Part shown: positions 14,644-21,595 of the stretch, piece by piece
Layout of the letters: the number at the start of each line of letters is the position of its first letter
Numbering within the stretch: the stretch's first letter is position 1
Assembly: GCA_039714535.1 (NCBI GenBank)
Contig: JBDLJC010000058.1
Span: 1 to 22,083 of the forward strand
From: JAGXFP01 sp039714535
GTDB taxonomy: Bacteria > Desulfobacterota > Desulfobulbia > Desulfobulbales > JAGXFP01
Direction: 5' to 3'
Length of the DNA stretch: 22,083 bases
Position numbers and translations under genes: made by a program
The notes under the pieces: model-generated
Seen by the model: the letters and a program-made list of their open reading frames with translations, nothing else
Told to the model about the DNA's origin: nothing
Databases searched by the model: none

Positions 14644-15960
14644 TTAACCTTCATCAGCCACCGCCCGAACAAAATTGCGGCAGCCAACATCCTGCCAGTC
14701 GGCATAGCCCATCTCCAGATTCACGTACCAGGCGTCTTGCCTGCCGTGCAGGTCGGAGCTCCAGAGCCAGCCTTGCCGGGGTTTCGTCTTAGTCTCGATG
14801 CCCAACCACGGAAAGTCAAGCAGAGAGAGGAGTTCGGAAACCGTCGGCAGCCGCCAGTTGTCCCGGCCGCCGAAGCCCTCCTTATTCAAACAGTCTATAT
14901 AGGAGCCTGCCTCCCCAAAGGTCAGCGCCTCTTCGCTGATCCCGGCCTGCCAGGCCAGACCGGTGGTTCGGTCGATAATCTTTCCCGCGCCAACCACAGC
15001 CGGATAATTGGCTGAAGATTTTTCAGGCTGGTGCAGCTCATTAAGACCGAAAACCGCCAAGGCCTCTTTACCACAGACGTTGACCGGCTCCTTCCTGGGG
15101 ACGGCTATTTCCCGGCCGGGGCCGCGAGCGGGGCCGGGACTTTTCCCCTTGCAGTCCTCCGGCCGCAATCGAGCCAGTGCCTCCCGCATCTCGCCCGCCG
15201 ACTGGAAACGGCCGGCCGGATCGCTATCCAGGGCTCGGGCAAAAAAAACCTCCCAGCCGGACTCGGGGAACAGGACGGTAGCACGCTCCGCCTCAAGGCT
15301 GGATGGCACCATTCCGGTCAGCATCCGTTGGAGGAGCACCCCGGCGGAATAGAGATCGGCCCGCCCATCGACCCGGCCCGGCTCACGCTGCTGTTCCGGG
15401 GCAACATAGAACGGCGAGCCGATCTGCACCCCTTCCGGCCCTGAAAAAGAGACCTCATCAACCAGGGCCATCCCGAAGTCGCAGATCCGCAGCCGCTCGT
15501 CATCGCTTACCATAACATTGCCGGGTTTGATGTCCCGGTGGACCACCCGGTATTTATGGATATGGGCGAGTCCCTCCAGGAGCTGGCTGCCGTAATCGCA
15601 GACCTTTGCCGGACTGATCTGCCGCGTCCTTTGGTCGGGCCTGAAACTCTCGCCGATCATTTTTCCGATATTGTTGCAGAGGAACTCCATGACGAAATAG
15701 GGCTTGCCCTCTTCGTCCCGGCCGACATCCAGCACATCCGTCACCGCCGGATGGTCCAGGTACGACATGGTTTCCGCCTCGACGACGAAGAGCTCCTCAA
15801 GCCGGTCATAGCCGACCATCTCCAGCAAGGCCTCAAAGGGCCGGAGAAGTTTGACGGCAACCACCATCCTATCCGCCGGATCCACGGCTTTGAAGACATC
15901 GCTCATGCCGCCGCGCCCGACCTTGCGCAGAATTTGGTAGCGGCCGATTTTCTCCCTCAT
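14644..15960 (-). CDS. Ser/Thr protein kinase fused to an Lcl/DUF1566 domain, 438 aa
   Basis: The N-terminal Hanks-type kinase domain (about 6-265) is complete: glycine loop VGRGGMSDVF at 14-23, VAVK with K37, HRDIKPGNV at 141-149 (D143, K145, N148), DFG at 161-163 and APE at 187-189. It should be active on Ser/Thr in the cytoplasm. A Pro/Gly/Lys-rich linker (about 266-320) leads to an Lcl (DUF1566) domain at about 329-435 with TGLAWQ, DNWRLPTVSELLSLL, WLWSSD and NFVRAV. No transmembrane helix joins the two, unlike PknB-type receptors, so the Lcl part would be cytoplasmic. The start lies 7 nt after the metallophosphoesterase stop, so the two are probably one operon. Confidence 0.9.
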   Translation of the reverse strand: MREKIGRYQILRKVGRGGMSDVFKAVDPADRMVVAVKLLRPFEALLEMVGYDRLEELFVVEAETMSYLDHPAVTDVLDVGRDEEGKPYFVMEFLCNNIGKMIGESFRPDQRTRQISPAKVCDYGSQLLEGLAHIHKYRVVHRDIKPGNVMVSDDERLRICDFGMALVDEVSFSGPEGVQIGSPFYVAPEQQREPGRVDGRADLYSAGVLLQRMLTGMVPSSLEAERATVLFPESGWEVFFARALDSDPAGRFQSAGEMREALARLRPEDCKGKSPGPARGPGREIAVPRKEPVNVCGKEALAVFGLNELHQPEKSSANYPAVVGAGKIIDRTTGLAWQAGISEEALTFGEAGSYIDCLNKEGFGGRDNWRLPTVSELLSLLDFPWLGIETKTKPRQGWLWSSDLHGRQDAWYVNLEMGYADWQDVGCRNFVRAVADEG

Positions 15961-15967
15961 AGCCCGT

Positions 15968-16699
15968 TCACCAGAGGAGCCTTATGCCGTTGAATTCGGG
16001 AAAGCCCCGGGCGTTGATCAGGTCAACAGTCGCCTGGACATCATAAGGGACCGCCCGGTTCTCGAAGGTGGCCGCGCCGGTGTCCCAGATCAGATATTTA
16101 GCGTGGTTGTTCAGCCCGTCCCGCGGCTGGCCGACACTGCCGGGATTGCTCAGGAAGCGGCTGCCGGGAGCAATGCCGCTAAGACCCGGCTGGGCCACTT
16201 CGGTCAGATATTCATTTTCTTTAGTGACAAAGCGGGTCAGGTTGTGAGTATGTCCGTAGAAGCAGACCGCTTCGGTAAAGGTGGAGAAAAGCCTCTCCAG
16301 CATTATGGCGGAAGGGCTCCAGAGGTAAGTTGTGCAGGAGGTCGGCGGGCAGCCATGCACAAGAAGGGCGCCGTGCCTCTTGAGGCTTAAGGGCAGGGAG
16401 GAGCAAAAATCCATGGTTTCCCGGCTCATCAGCTTCCGTGTAATCTCTATGGATTCACGGGTGGCGGGATTCAAGCGTTGCAGATAGGTATCGGTCTTAA
16501 GGGCCAGTTCATGGTTGCCGAGCACCGAGTCAATCTCCCGATCGATCAGGGTCCTGACCACCTCCTCCGGTTCGGGGCCGTAGCCGATATTGTCGCCCAG
16601 GGAAACGATATGGTCCGCCCCGGCCTGCTCAATATCGGCCAGCACGGCCTCAAAGGCCTTGAAGTTGCCATGGATGTCGGCGATTACCGCAATGCGCAT
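15968..16699 (-). CDS. Calcineurin-like metallophosphoesterase, 243 aa
   Basis: All five metallophosphatase motifs are visible: D8-x-H10, GDN at 35-37, GNHE at 61-64, H115 (LLVHG) and GHTH at 149-152, followed by NPGSVGQPRDG at 185-195. This fits the YfcE/ApaH-like branch, with two bound divalent metals. The substrate could be a phosphoprotein, nucleotide or phosphodiester. The direct coupling to a Ser/Thr kinase 7 nt downstream favours the reverse reaction on the kinase or its targets, but this is inference. The ribosome binding site before the ATG at 16697-16699 is weak. It is probably cytoplasmic. Confidence 0.88.
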   Translation of the reverse strand: MRIAVIADIHGNFKAFEAVLADIEQAGADHIVSLGDNIGYGPEPEEVVRTLIDREIDSVLGNHELALKTDTYLQRLNPATRESIEITRKLMSRETMDFCSSLPLSLKRHGALLVHGCPPTSCTTYLWSPSAIMLERLFSTFTEAVCFYGHTHNLTRFVTKENEYLTEVAQPGLSGIAPGSRFLSNPGSVGQPRDGLNNHAKYLIWDTGAATFENRAVPYDVQATVDLINARGFPEFNGIRLLW

Positions 16700-16932
16700 C
16701 GTTGACCGTTAATAAGGTTGTCCAGATCTATTGCCCGTAATCCGGGCGGTTATTTGTCTTTTGCCCCCTTACCTTAGCAGTTCCCGGCCGGTTTTCATAA
16801 CCGATTTTGCTTGATGCTTAAAAAAAATGCCCGCCGGGGTTAAACTCCCCGACCCTGCTTCGGAAAAGGGTTTAAAGGATGAAAGGGATGAGGGGCAAAT
16901 CTCTATTTACAACATCAATAAATAACCATCCA

Positions 16933-16945
16933 CCACCAGAGGTGG
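16933..16945. repeat. Small hairpin CCACC-AGA-GGTGG
   Basis: A perfect 5-bp stem (16933-16937 with 16941-16945) closes a 3-nt loop. Small subterminal hairpins of this sort mark the ends of IS200/IS605-type elements. Here it lies downstream of the transposase-like tail, in the expected order for an element's right end. Alone it is not decisive. Confidence 0.4.
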
Positions 16946-16980
16946 CGGTATTGGTCAACCCCTGAAAAGGGTAAGAATGC

Positions 16981-17004
16981 CCTGGCCCCCCAAAGGGGGC
17001 CGGG
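16981..17004. repeat. Strong GC hairpin in the mobile-element remnant
   Basis: CCTGGCCCCC at 16981-16990 pairs with GGGGGCCGGG at 16995-17004 around a CAAA loop, including one G-T pair. There is no T run on either side, so it is not a standard terminator. It sits 42 nt past the stop of the transposase-like reading frame. Confidence 0.55.
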
Positions 17005-17045
17005 TTTGATTGTCCCCTTTGGTAATTTAAAACAATTTTGAGTGG

Positions 17046-17207
17046 CTACTCTGCCTTTCGTTCTTGTTCCTCTTGATATTTTACATATTTACGTATCAAT
17101 TCGGCATCTAGCCCGACTGCAAAGGGTAAAGGGGGCTGCTCTTGGCTTTTGATGGTTTTCGCCCCGGAAATACCAGGGATTCTGCATGGAATTCTGAGGA
17201 CACCTAC
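17046..17207 (-). pseudogene. Remnant of a transposase-like C-terminus
   Basis: The minus-strand frame ending at the TAG at 17046-17048 reads GLDAELIRKYVKYQEEQERK just before the stop. That helical, charged tail resembles the C-terminus of IS200/IS605-type TnpA transposases. The frame stays open for only 53 codons, to a stop at 17208-17210. No catalytic HUH or Tyr motif is present, so at best it is a decayed 3' end. Identity is a recollection of the family style and not a database match. A short unrelated protein end is possible. Confidence 0.35.
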
Positions 17208-17258
17208 CTAATTATTTGCCCATAACGAATAAGCAGGCTACCATGTAATCATGGTGTT

Positions 17259-17702
17259 TTATGGCCGTACCGCCCGAACATAGCCTTTGCGGGCAAGTTT
17301 ATAGTCTCTGCTGATCTCGCAACTGTCCCCATCCTTCCAGGCCCCGCTGAATCCCATACCGCCTTTTTCGGCAGACCAGAAATTTCCTTCGATGACAATG
17401 CCCAGATCCCTGGTGTTGGCGCTGCCATAGTCAAAGGCAAAATACAGCTCGAGGAATTCTTCCTTGGTCGGTAGTCGCCAGTCTGAGTAGCCGCCCAATT
17501 CCAGTTTATTTACATAGTTATTGGCCTTTTCCCATGAGGTGAACAGGGGGCCTCTGTCCTGTTGCCACATCAGCGGTGAAGAGCTCGCCTCCATAACGCC
17601 ATTTCGTGTGGTGAGAGTTGTGGTGCCTGTCAGGGCGCAACCTATAATGAATAGGCATATCAGTGGTAAAAGCGAAAAGATGTTCCGTGCATTAGTCAGC
17701 AT
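17259..17702 (-). CDS. Lipoprotein with an Lcl/DUF1566 domain, 147 aa
   Basis: The N-terminus is a lipoprotein signal: a hydrophobic stretch (about 9-20) ending in FIIGC, with Cys22 as the lipidation site. The rest is one Lcl (DUF1566) domain with LMWQQD (44-49), DWRLPTKEEFLELY (74-87), FWSAEKG (108-114) and YVRAVRP at the C-terminus. This is the same domain as the C-terminus of the kinase at 14644-15960. A GAGGGG site stands 7 nt before the ATG. It follows the polyferredoxin gene after 30 nt and may be the last gene of that operon. It acts in the periplasm or on a membrane surface; the ligand is unknown. Confidence 0.8.
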   Translation of the reverse strand: MLTNARNIFSLLPLICLFIIGCALTGTTTLTTRNGVMEASSSPLMWQQDRGPLFTSWEKANNYVNKLELGGYSDWRLPTKEEFLELYFAFDYGSANTRDLGIVIEGNFWSAEKGGMGFSGAWKDGDSCEISRDYKLARKGYVRAVRP

Positions 17703-17732
17703 ATCAATACCCCTCTTTTGTTCCGTGTTCCG

Positions 17733-18389
17733 TCAGCCAGTTGGCCAGGACAGAGCGCCATTCGGGCAGACCCCGATGCATTTTGAACATTTCAAACAGT
17801 CCCGGTTGGCCAACTCGCCACTGTCCTTATGATCAATGATACTCAAATTGATGGCGCAAACATTTTCACAGAGCCGGCATTCCCGGCAGCGCTCTCCGTC
17901 TATCTGCAGATGCTCCCTGCCACCACCTATTATGTTCTGCAGCGTGCCGATCGGGCAGAATGAGCACCAGGTCCGCTGATGAACAAACAGGCCTAGGAAA
18001 ATGGCTACGCCCGTGGTCACCGCACAGAGCATCCAGAAAACATTACCCCAGTGGTAAGGATTGAGTGGCTCCTGAAAGCCCCGGTAAAACATGAAGCCAA
18101 TCAGGCCGAGCACCACCGCCCGCCTGAACCACATATTTCTGACATAAGCTGGAATATTTCGGCTCGGAGAAGCAAGAACCATCACCTTGTCCATAAAACT
18201 GCCCCGCGGACAGAGGTTGCCGCACAGGTAACGGCCCCGAAAAAAACTGCTGGTCAGGCCGGTGATGATAACTACTGGCACCGCAAATCCCATTAATGGA
18301 TATTTCCAGCCCAGGGCGACAGTCAGCACCATGATCCACAATAGAAACCACTGCTGCCGCCGCCTGCCGAGATTTTTGTTTATCTGCAT
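17733..18389 (-). CDS. Membrane polyferredoxin (NapH/CcoG-like 4Fe-4S protein), 218 aa
   Basis: About four transmembrane helices carry the CxxxCP pair typical of NapH-like proteins (C56-x3-C60-P and C142-x2-C145-P). Two classical [4Fe-4S] ferredoxin motifs follow at the C-terminus: C168/171/174/178 and C198/201/204/208 with Pro after the last Cys. Such proteins pass electrons between quinol or membrane donors and soluble redox partners. The ATG at 18389 is chosen; an upstream frame to 18428 only adds residues that overlap the dsrE gene. It lies 23 nt downstream of the DsrE gene and 30 nt upstream of the Lcl lipoprotein, in one likely operon. The redox partner is not identified. Confidence 0.87.
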   Translation of the reverse strand: MQINKNLGRRRQQWFLLWIMVLTVALGWKYPLMGFAVPVVIITGLTSSFFRGRYLCGNLCPRGSFMDKVMVLASPSRNIPAYVRNMWFRRAVVLGLIGFMFYRGFQEPLNPYHWGNVFWMLCAVTTGVAIFLGLFVHQRTWCSFCPIGTLQNIIGGGREHLQIDGERCRECRLCENVCAINLSIIDHKDSGELANRDCLKCSKCIGVCPNGALSWPTG

Positions 18390-18412
18390 CTTGCATCTGC
18401 CTGATCTTGAGT

Positions 18413-18832
18413 TTAGAAGTACTGGCAATGATCGGCCTTGGCCATTTTTTTATTGAGGAACCAGTTGGCGCCAACGATATCTCTGGCCTCAGGGATCATA
18501 TTGTCCTCGTTTACCCCGAAGATCTGGGCCGCCATACTGCAGACATACATATTGACCCTGCCGGTTTCCTTCAGGGCCTTGAGAATTTCATAGATATCGT
18601 TTGGCAGGCCTGCCTTAGCCACCTGTTCGCGGAGCCAGCCGTCCTGGTCACCATGCCTCCCGTCGACCACCAGTGCTTTTGCCCCTTCTGCAGTCAGGGC
18701 TTTTGCTGCCCAATTGACAAAAAGCATATCTACCTGGGTTTCATCCGCACCTGCTGCCAGATAAGCAAAAACCAGGGGGGTCAGAAGTTTGTCATAACTG
18801 TCGTCACGAATCACCATTGCCATCTTTTCCAT
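18413..18832 (-). CDS. DsrE family protein, 139 aa
   Basis: The protein begins MVIRDDSYDKLLTPLVFAY (about 6-24), a pattern of the DsrE/DsrF/DsrH-like family, whose members carry sulfur on a cysteine or act in thiol chemistry. C98 in MYVCSMAAQIFGV (95-107) is the likely active or sulfur-carrying cysteine; another Cys is near the C-terminus (C136). A strong GGAGGA site lies 5 nt before the ATG at 18830-18832. A TetR-type palindrome lies in the gap upstream. It is probably cytoplasmic and may hand sulfur or electrons to the membrane polyferredoxin encoded next. The exact reaction is unknown. Confidence 0.83.
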   Translation of the reverse strand: MEKMAMVIRDDSYDKLLTPLVFAYLAAGADETQVDMLFVNWAAKALTAEGAKALVVDGRHGDQDGWLREQVAKAGLPNDIYEILKALKETGRVNMYVCSMAAQIFGVNEDNMIPEARDIVGANWFLNKKMAKADHCQYF

Positions 18833-18860
18833 TGTCTTCCTCCGCAATTGGCTGGTTGCA

Positions 18861-18882
18861 ATATACCGACCGACCGGTATAT
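18861..18882. promoter_or_regulatory. TetR-type operator upstream of dsrE
   Basis: ATATACCG at 18861-18868 and CGGTATAT at 18875-18882 form a perfect 8-bp inverted repeat around ACCGAC. It lies between the tetR stop and the dsrE start, next to a TAAAAT-like -10 on the minus strand (complement of 18881-18886), so a bound repressor would cover the promoter. It shares the ACCGACCG core with the site before tetR. Confidence 0.7.
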
Positions 18883-18898
18883 TTTATGAATAAAAAAA

Positions 18899-19477
18899 CT
18901 ACCTGGCCAGAATGGCCCTCAGGGTCTGGAGACAATCCTCCAGATCAGTTTTCCTTTTACTTACTCGCGACATCATTATCCCGCCCTCGATCACGGCAAC
19001 AATCATCTTGGCCAGGGACTCCGGGGAATGCACCTGGGCAAGATCGCCTGCACTTACGGCCTGACGCAAATGGTCTGCCAGCAGAGCGGTCCACTTGCGG
19101 AAAACCTCCCGGATTATCTCGGCATACTCTTCGTTGCCGCCACTCATTTCCAGGGCCGTGTTGCCAAACAGACAACCACCGACAAAATTGGCTTTCTGCT
19201 GCGCCTTCAGGATCGCTGCGCACGAATTCCACAGCTTCTCCAGTGGTTTTTCCCCTTTGAAGGAAGCAGAGAGAAGATCAAAAAATTCCTGCTCGGCATC
19301 CTTGAGGACCGCGAGTCCCAGCTCATTTTTGCTGGCGTAGTAGTAGTAAAGGTTGCCCTTTTTGACCCCGGTCGCTGTAATGATATCGCTGATACTGGTA
19401 TTGTTGAAGCCCTTCTTGACGATGAGCTTTCGAGTTTTTTTCAGAATCCTGTTTCGGGTATCTGCGCCTTTTGCCAT
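18899..19477 (-). CDS. TetR/AcrR family transcriptional repressor, 192 aa
   Basis: The N-terminal helix-turn-helix is clear: TRNRILKKTRKLIVKKGFNN at 7-26, then TSISDIITATGVKKGNLYYY at 27-46 with the typical KGxLYYYY recognition helix. The rest is a helical ligand-binding domain. The ATG at 19477 has an AGGTG site 7 nt upstream and is chosen because the palindromic operator and promoter lie just before it; a longer frame to 19549 would run through the operator. It is transcribed with the same orientation as dsrE, 66 nt downstream. It most likely represses itself and the DsrE operon. The inducer is unknown; reactive sulfur or a small hydrophobic molecule are options. Confidence 0.9.
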   Translation of the reverse strand: MAKGADTRNRILKKTRKLIVKKGFNNTSISDIITATGVKKGNLYYYYASKNELGLAVLKDAEQEFFDLLSASFKGEKPLEKLWNSCAAILKAQQKANFVGGCLFGNTALEMSGGNEEYAEIIREVFRKWTALLADHLRQAVSAGDLAQVHSPESLAKMIVAVIEGGIMMSRVSKRKTDLEDCLQTLRAILAR

Positions 19478-19500
19478 TAATGCACCTGTTGATAGTTTGA

Positions 19501-19514
19501 ACCGACCGTTCGGT
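19501..19514. promoter_or_regulatory. TetR-type operator upstream of tetR
   Basis: ACCGA at 19501-19505 and TCGGT at 19510-19514 form an inverted repeat (ACCGACCGTTCGGT overall). It sits between the putative -10 box and the tetR start codon, at or just after the expected transcription start. This is the classical place for autorepression. Confidence 0.65.
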
Positions 19515-19521
19515 ACAGAAC

Positions 19522-19549
19522 AGAATAACCTGATTAAATATTCTGTCAA
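19522..19549 (-). promoter_or_regulatory. Sigma-70 promoter of tetR
   Basis: On the minus strand TTGACA (complement of 19544-19549) stands 16 nt before TATTCT (complement of 19522-19527). The -35 is perfect and the -10 matches 4 of 6. Transcription would start near 19515, right at the TetR-type operator. Confidence 0.6.
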
Positions 19550-19679
19550 TTAAATTTTCAGCACGATGACTGGGGAAATCTCCGTTTTCCCTTTGGCTTT
19601 ACCTCGTCATGGATGTCCCCGGATCTTTCTAAGTTGACTAGATCATTCTAAAATGGCTGGCCCTGCCCTTATAATTTGT

Positions 19680-19706
19680 TTGACACACTGACCTATGAGT
19701 GATAAT
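19680..19706 (+). promoter_or_regulatory. Possible promoter of the OmpA-like lipoprotein gene
   Basis: TTGACA at 19680-19685 stands 15 nt before GATAAT at 19701-19706 (5 of 6 for a -10 box). The spacer is short. A perfect TATAAT at 19670-19675 lies just upstream but lacks a good -35. The rest of the 220-bp gap before the gene shows nothing else. Confidence 0.4.
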
Positions 19707-19781
19707 GCAGGGAGAAGTTGTTTGTTTGGTAAATTGGCCGTTCCGTAATTGAAAAATGGTTTTTAGTAACAGGAGGACATC

Positions 19782-20558
19782 ATGTTAAAGAAAATAGTGT
19801 TGACAATAATGGCCGTAGTCTTGACCCTGGCCACCCATGGTTGCGTAAGTAAATCGACCTTTGAGGAGAAAGACGCTGAAGCAAAGCTCCTGAGCGGTAA
19901 GCTTGAAGAGCAGAAAGAGAGTTATGACGCTCTGCTCATGGAAAGAGATGAAACCATTAAGAACCTGACCGCAGAAAAAGATGAAGCAGTTCAGCTTGGC
20001 GCGGATCGTGAGCAGACCATCACCGTCTTGAAGGACGAAGTCGCCATGCGTGACCAAAAATACGAAGACCTCCAACAAAGTAAGGAGGCCGAGGTTCAAA
20101 AGATGAGCGCGACCTACGGCGATCTCATCAATTCGATGAAGGGTGAAATCGACAAGGGACAGGTGACCATTTCCGAACTTAAGGGCAAACTCACGGTTAA
20201 TATGGTGGATGCGGTTCTTTTTGATTCGGGCAAGGCCGAGGTCAAGGACGAAGGTCTGGTGATCTTGCAGAAGGTGGTTGATATCTTGCAGAGCGTTACT
20301 GACAAAGCCATTCGCATCGAGGGCCATACCGATAACGTCCGGATCAGCGGGAAGCTGGCTCAGAAATATCCGACCAACTGGGAGCTTTCCTCGGCCCGGG
20401 CCATCAATGTCTCTCGGTTCCTGCAGCAGCAGGGACTGGACCCCGCCAACCTCTCAGCTAATGCTTACGGCGAATTCAAGCCCGTGGCCGATAACGCAAC
20501 CAAGGAGGGGAGGATGCAGAACAGAAGAATTGAGATAGTCCTTGTTGCCAAAGAATAA
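19782..20558 (+). CDS. OmpA-family peptidoglycan-binding lipoprotein with coiled coil, 258 aa
   Basis: A lipoprotein signal ends in ATHGC with Cys21 as the lipidated residue. Residues about 25-135 form a long charged helical stretch rich in E, K, D and Q, likely a coiled coil. The OmpA/MotB domain spans about 138-256, with FDSGKAEV (147-154), EGHTDN (180-185), NWELSSARA (199-207) and GRMQNRRIEIV (243-253). It should anchor the outer membrane to peptidoglycan. A GGAGG site lies 7 nt before the ATG. It is placed alone after its own promoter region. The downstream gene is about 155 nt away. Confidence 0.92.
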   Translation: MLKKIVLTIMAVVLTLATHGCVSKSTFEEKDAEAKLLSGKLEEQKESYDALLMERDETIKNLTAEKDEAVQLGADREQTITVLKDEVAMRDQKYEDLQQSKEAEVQKMSATYGDLINSMKGEIDKGQVTISELKGKLTVNMVDAVLFDSGKAEVKDEGLVILQKVVDILQSVTDKAIRIEGHTDNVRISGKLAQKYPTNWELSSARAINVSRFLQQQGLDPANLSANAYGEFKPVADNATKEGRMQNRRIEIVLVAKE

Positions 20559-20587
20559 ATTCTGTCGACAGAAGGGGTATGGTGGCG

Positions 20588-20603
20588 GTCCGTTCAGACG
20601 GAC
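20588..20603. repeat. Short hairpin between the OmpA-like gene and its neighbour
   Basis: GTCCGT at 20588-20593 pairs with ACGGAC at 20598-20603 around a TCAG loop. No T run follows, so it is not a standard intrinsic terminator. It might stabilise the 3' end of the lipoprotein mRNA. Confidence 0.4.
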
Positions 20604-20712
20604 GCACAGTTAAAGAGGGGGCTGTCCTTGGCTGAGATCTTACCACAAAGGTCTCCGGCAGATTTGCTCCCCCCTTGCCCTTGCTCGGCCAACCGAAAAA
20701 AGAGTGGTGCTT

Positions 20713-21453
20713 ATGAACTTTTTCCCCTGGCGGGGACGACTGGCGATTATCTTTCTGCTGGTTGCTATCTGCTTTAACCTGATCCTCTATGCGTTTTTTG
20801 GGGACCTCAACTACATCTTCAAGTTCATCCTTGCCCAGTTGGGCTTTCTGCCTATCTCGGTTTACCTGGTCACCGTGGTCATCAACCAGCTCCTGGGCCA
20901 ACGGGAAAAGCAGGTCATGCTCAAAAAGCTCAATATGGTGATTGGCAGCTTCTTCAGCGAGGTGGGCACCGAGCTTTTACGCCTCATCTCATACGGCCAG
21001 GGAAACCAGGAGGAGGCCCGCCAATTTCTGCTGGTCGACGCGGACTGGGGGGCGGCAGATTACCAGCGAGCTATTGCCCATTTAGAGAAATGTGACCTCA
21101 GTTTCAGCCACGCCGGGATTGATTGGCCAGGGCTGCGCGCCTTCATGGTGGCCGAGAAAAGTTTTCTGCTCAGTTTGCTGGCCAACCCCAACCTGTTAGA
21201 GCATGAGACCTTTACCGAGTTGTTGTGGGCGGTATTCCACCTTGCCGAAGAGCTTGGCAGCCGCAGCGATGTGTCAACACTGGCTATCGGTGATTATGAG
21301 CACCTCATCGGTGATATCAAACGGGTCAACGTCTTGCTTCTGACTCAATGGCTGGACTACATGGAGCACCTGCAGGAGGACTACCCCTTCCTCTTCTCGC
21401 TGGCGGTGCGCACCAACCCCTTTAATCCACAGGCCAAGGCGGAGATCGGCTGA
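20713..21453 (+). CDS. Membrane protein of unknown function with two N-terminal helices, 246 aa
   Basis: Two hydrophobic helices near the N-terminus (about 8-26 and 32-55) are followed by a soluble, mostly helical domain of about 190 residues starting at QREKQVMLKKLNMVIGSFFS. That layout puts the large domain on the cytoplasmic side if the N-terminus is inside. Conserved-looking features include DWPGLRAFMVAEKSFLLSLL and a Trp-rich stretch near the C-terminus (TQWLDYMEHLQ). I recognise no named family. The ATG at 20713 is used; GTG codons at 20704 and 20707 are in frame. The ribosome binding site is weak (AGAG). Confidence 0.7.
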   Translation: MNFFPWRGRLAIIFLLVAICFNLILYAFFGDLNYIFKFILAQLGFLPISVYLVTVVINQLLGQREKQVMLKKLNMVIGSFFSEVGTELLRLISYGQGNQEEARQFLLVDADWGAADYQRAIAHLEKCDLSFSHAGIDWPGLRAFMVAEKSFLLSLLANPNLLEHETFTELLWAVFHLAEELGSRSDVSTLAIGDYEHLIGDIKRVNVLLLTQWLDYMEHLQEDYPFLFSLAVRTNPFNPQAKAEIG

Positions 21454-21595
21454 GATGGTCGGGGAGCCCCTGAGGCATGATGTGGATATTCGGTAAATAT
21501 AAGATTTATGGAGTTGGTGGTGGGAGGGGCCTATTGTTCAAAATGGCCGATATGTAAAGATGGGCAATGGTGAGCGGAACGGAGATGGCATAGCG
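21454..21595. other. Gap between convergent genes
   Basis: I see no gene and no clear terminator between the two-helix membrane protein gene (+) and the Roadblock-like gene (-). Only a weak GGGG-AG-CCCC stem near 21461-21475 is visible. Confidence 0.4.

Larger units (their letters stand above)
16700..17258. other. Intergenic region with mobile-element-like debris
   Basis: The 559-bp region holds no intact gene. From the left it contains CGGGG-7-CCCCG at 16835-16851 next to an A run that gives TTTTTTT on the minus strand (a weak terminator candidate), a small hairpin at 16933-16945, the strong hairpin at 16981-17004 and a short open frame at 17046-17207 like a transposase tail. GC and AT blocks alternate in a way unlike the genes around it. 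Confidence 0.5.

Noticed and set aside
18407..18889. Plus-strand 160-codon frame opposite dsrE
   Set aside because: It is antisense to the DsrE gene and runs through the operator upstream; no motif supports it.
19478..19549. Longer N-terminus for the TetR protein
   Set aside because: The added codons contain the promoter and palindromic operator; the ATG at 19477 has its own ribosome binding site and starts the standard TetR fold.
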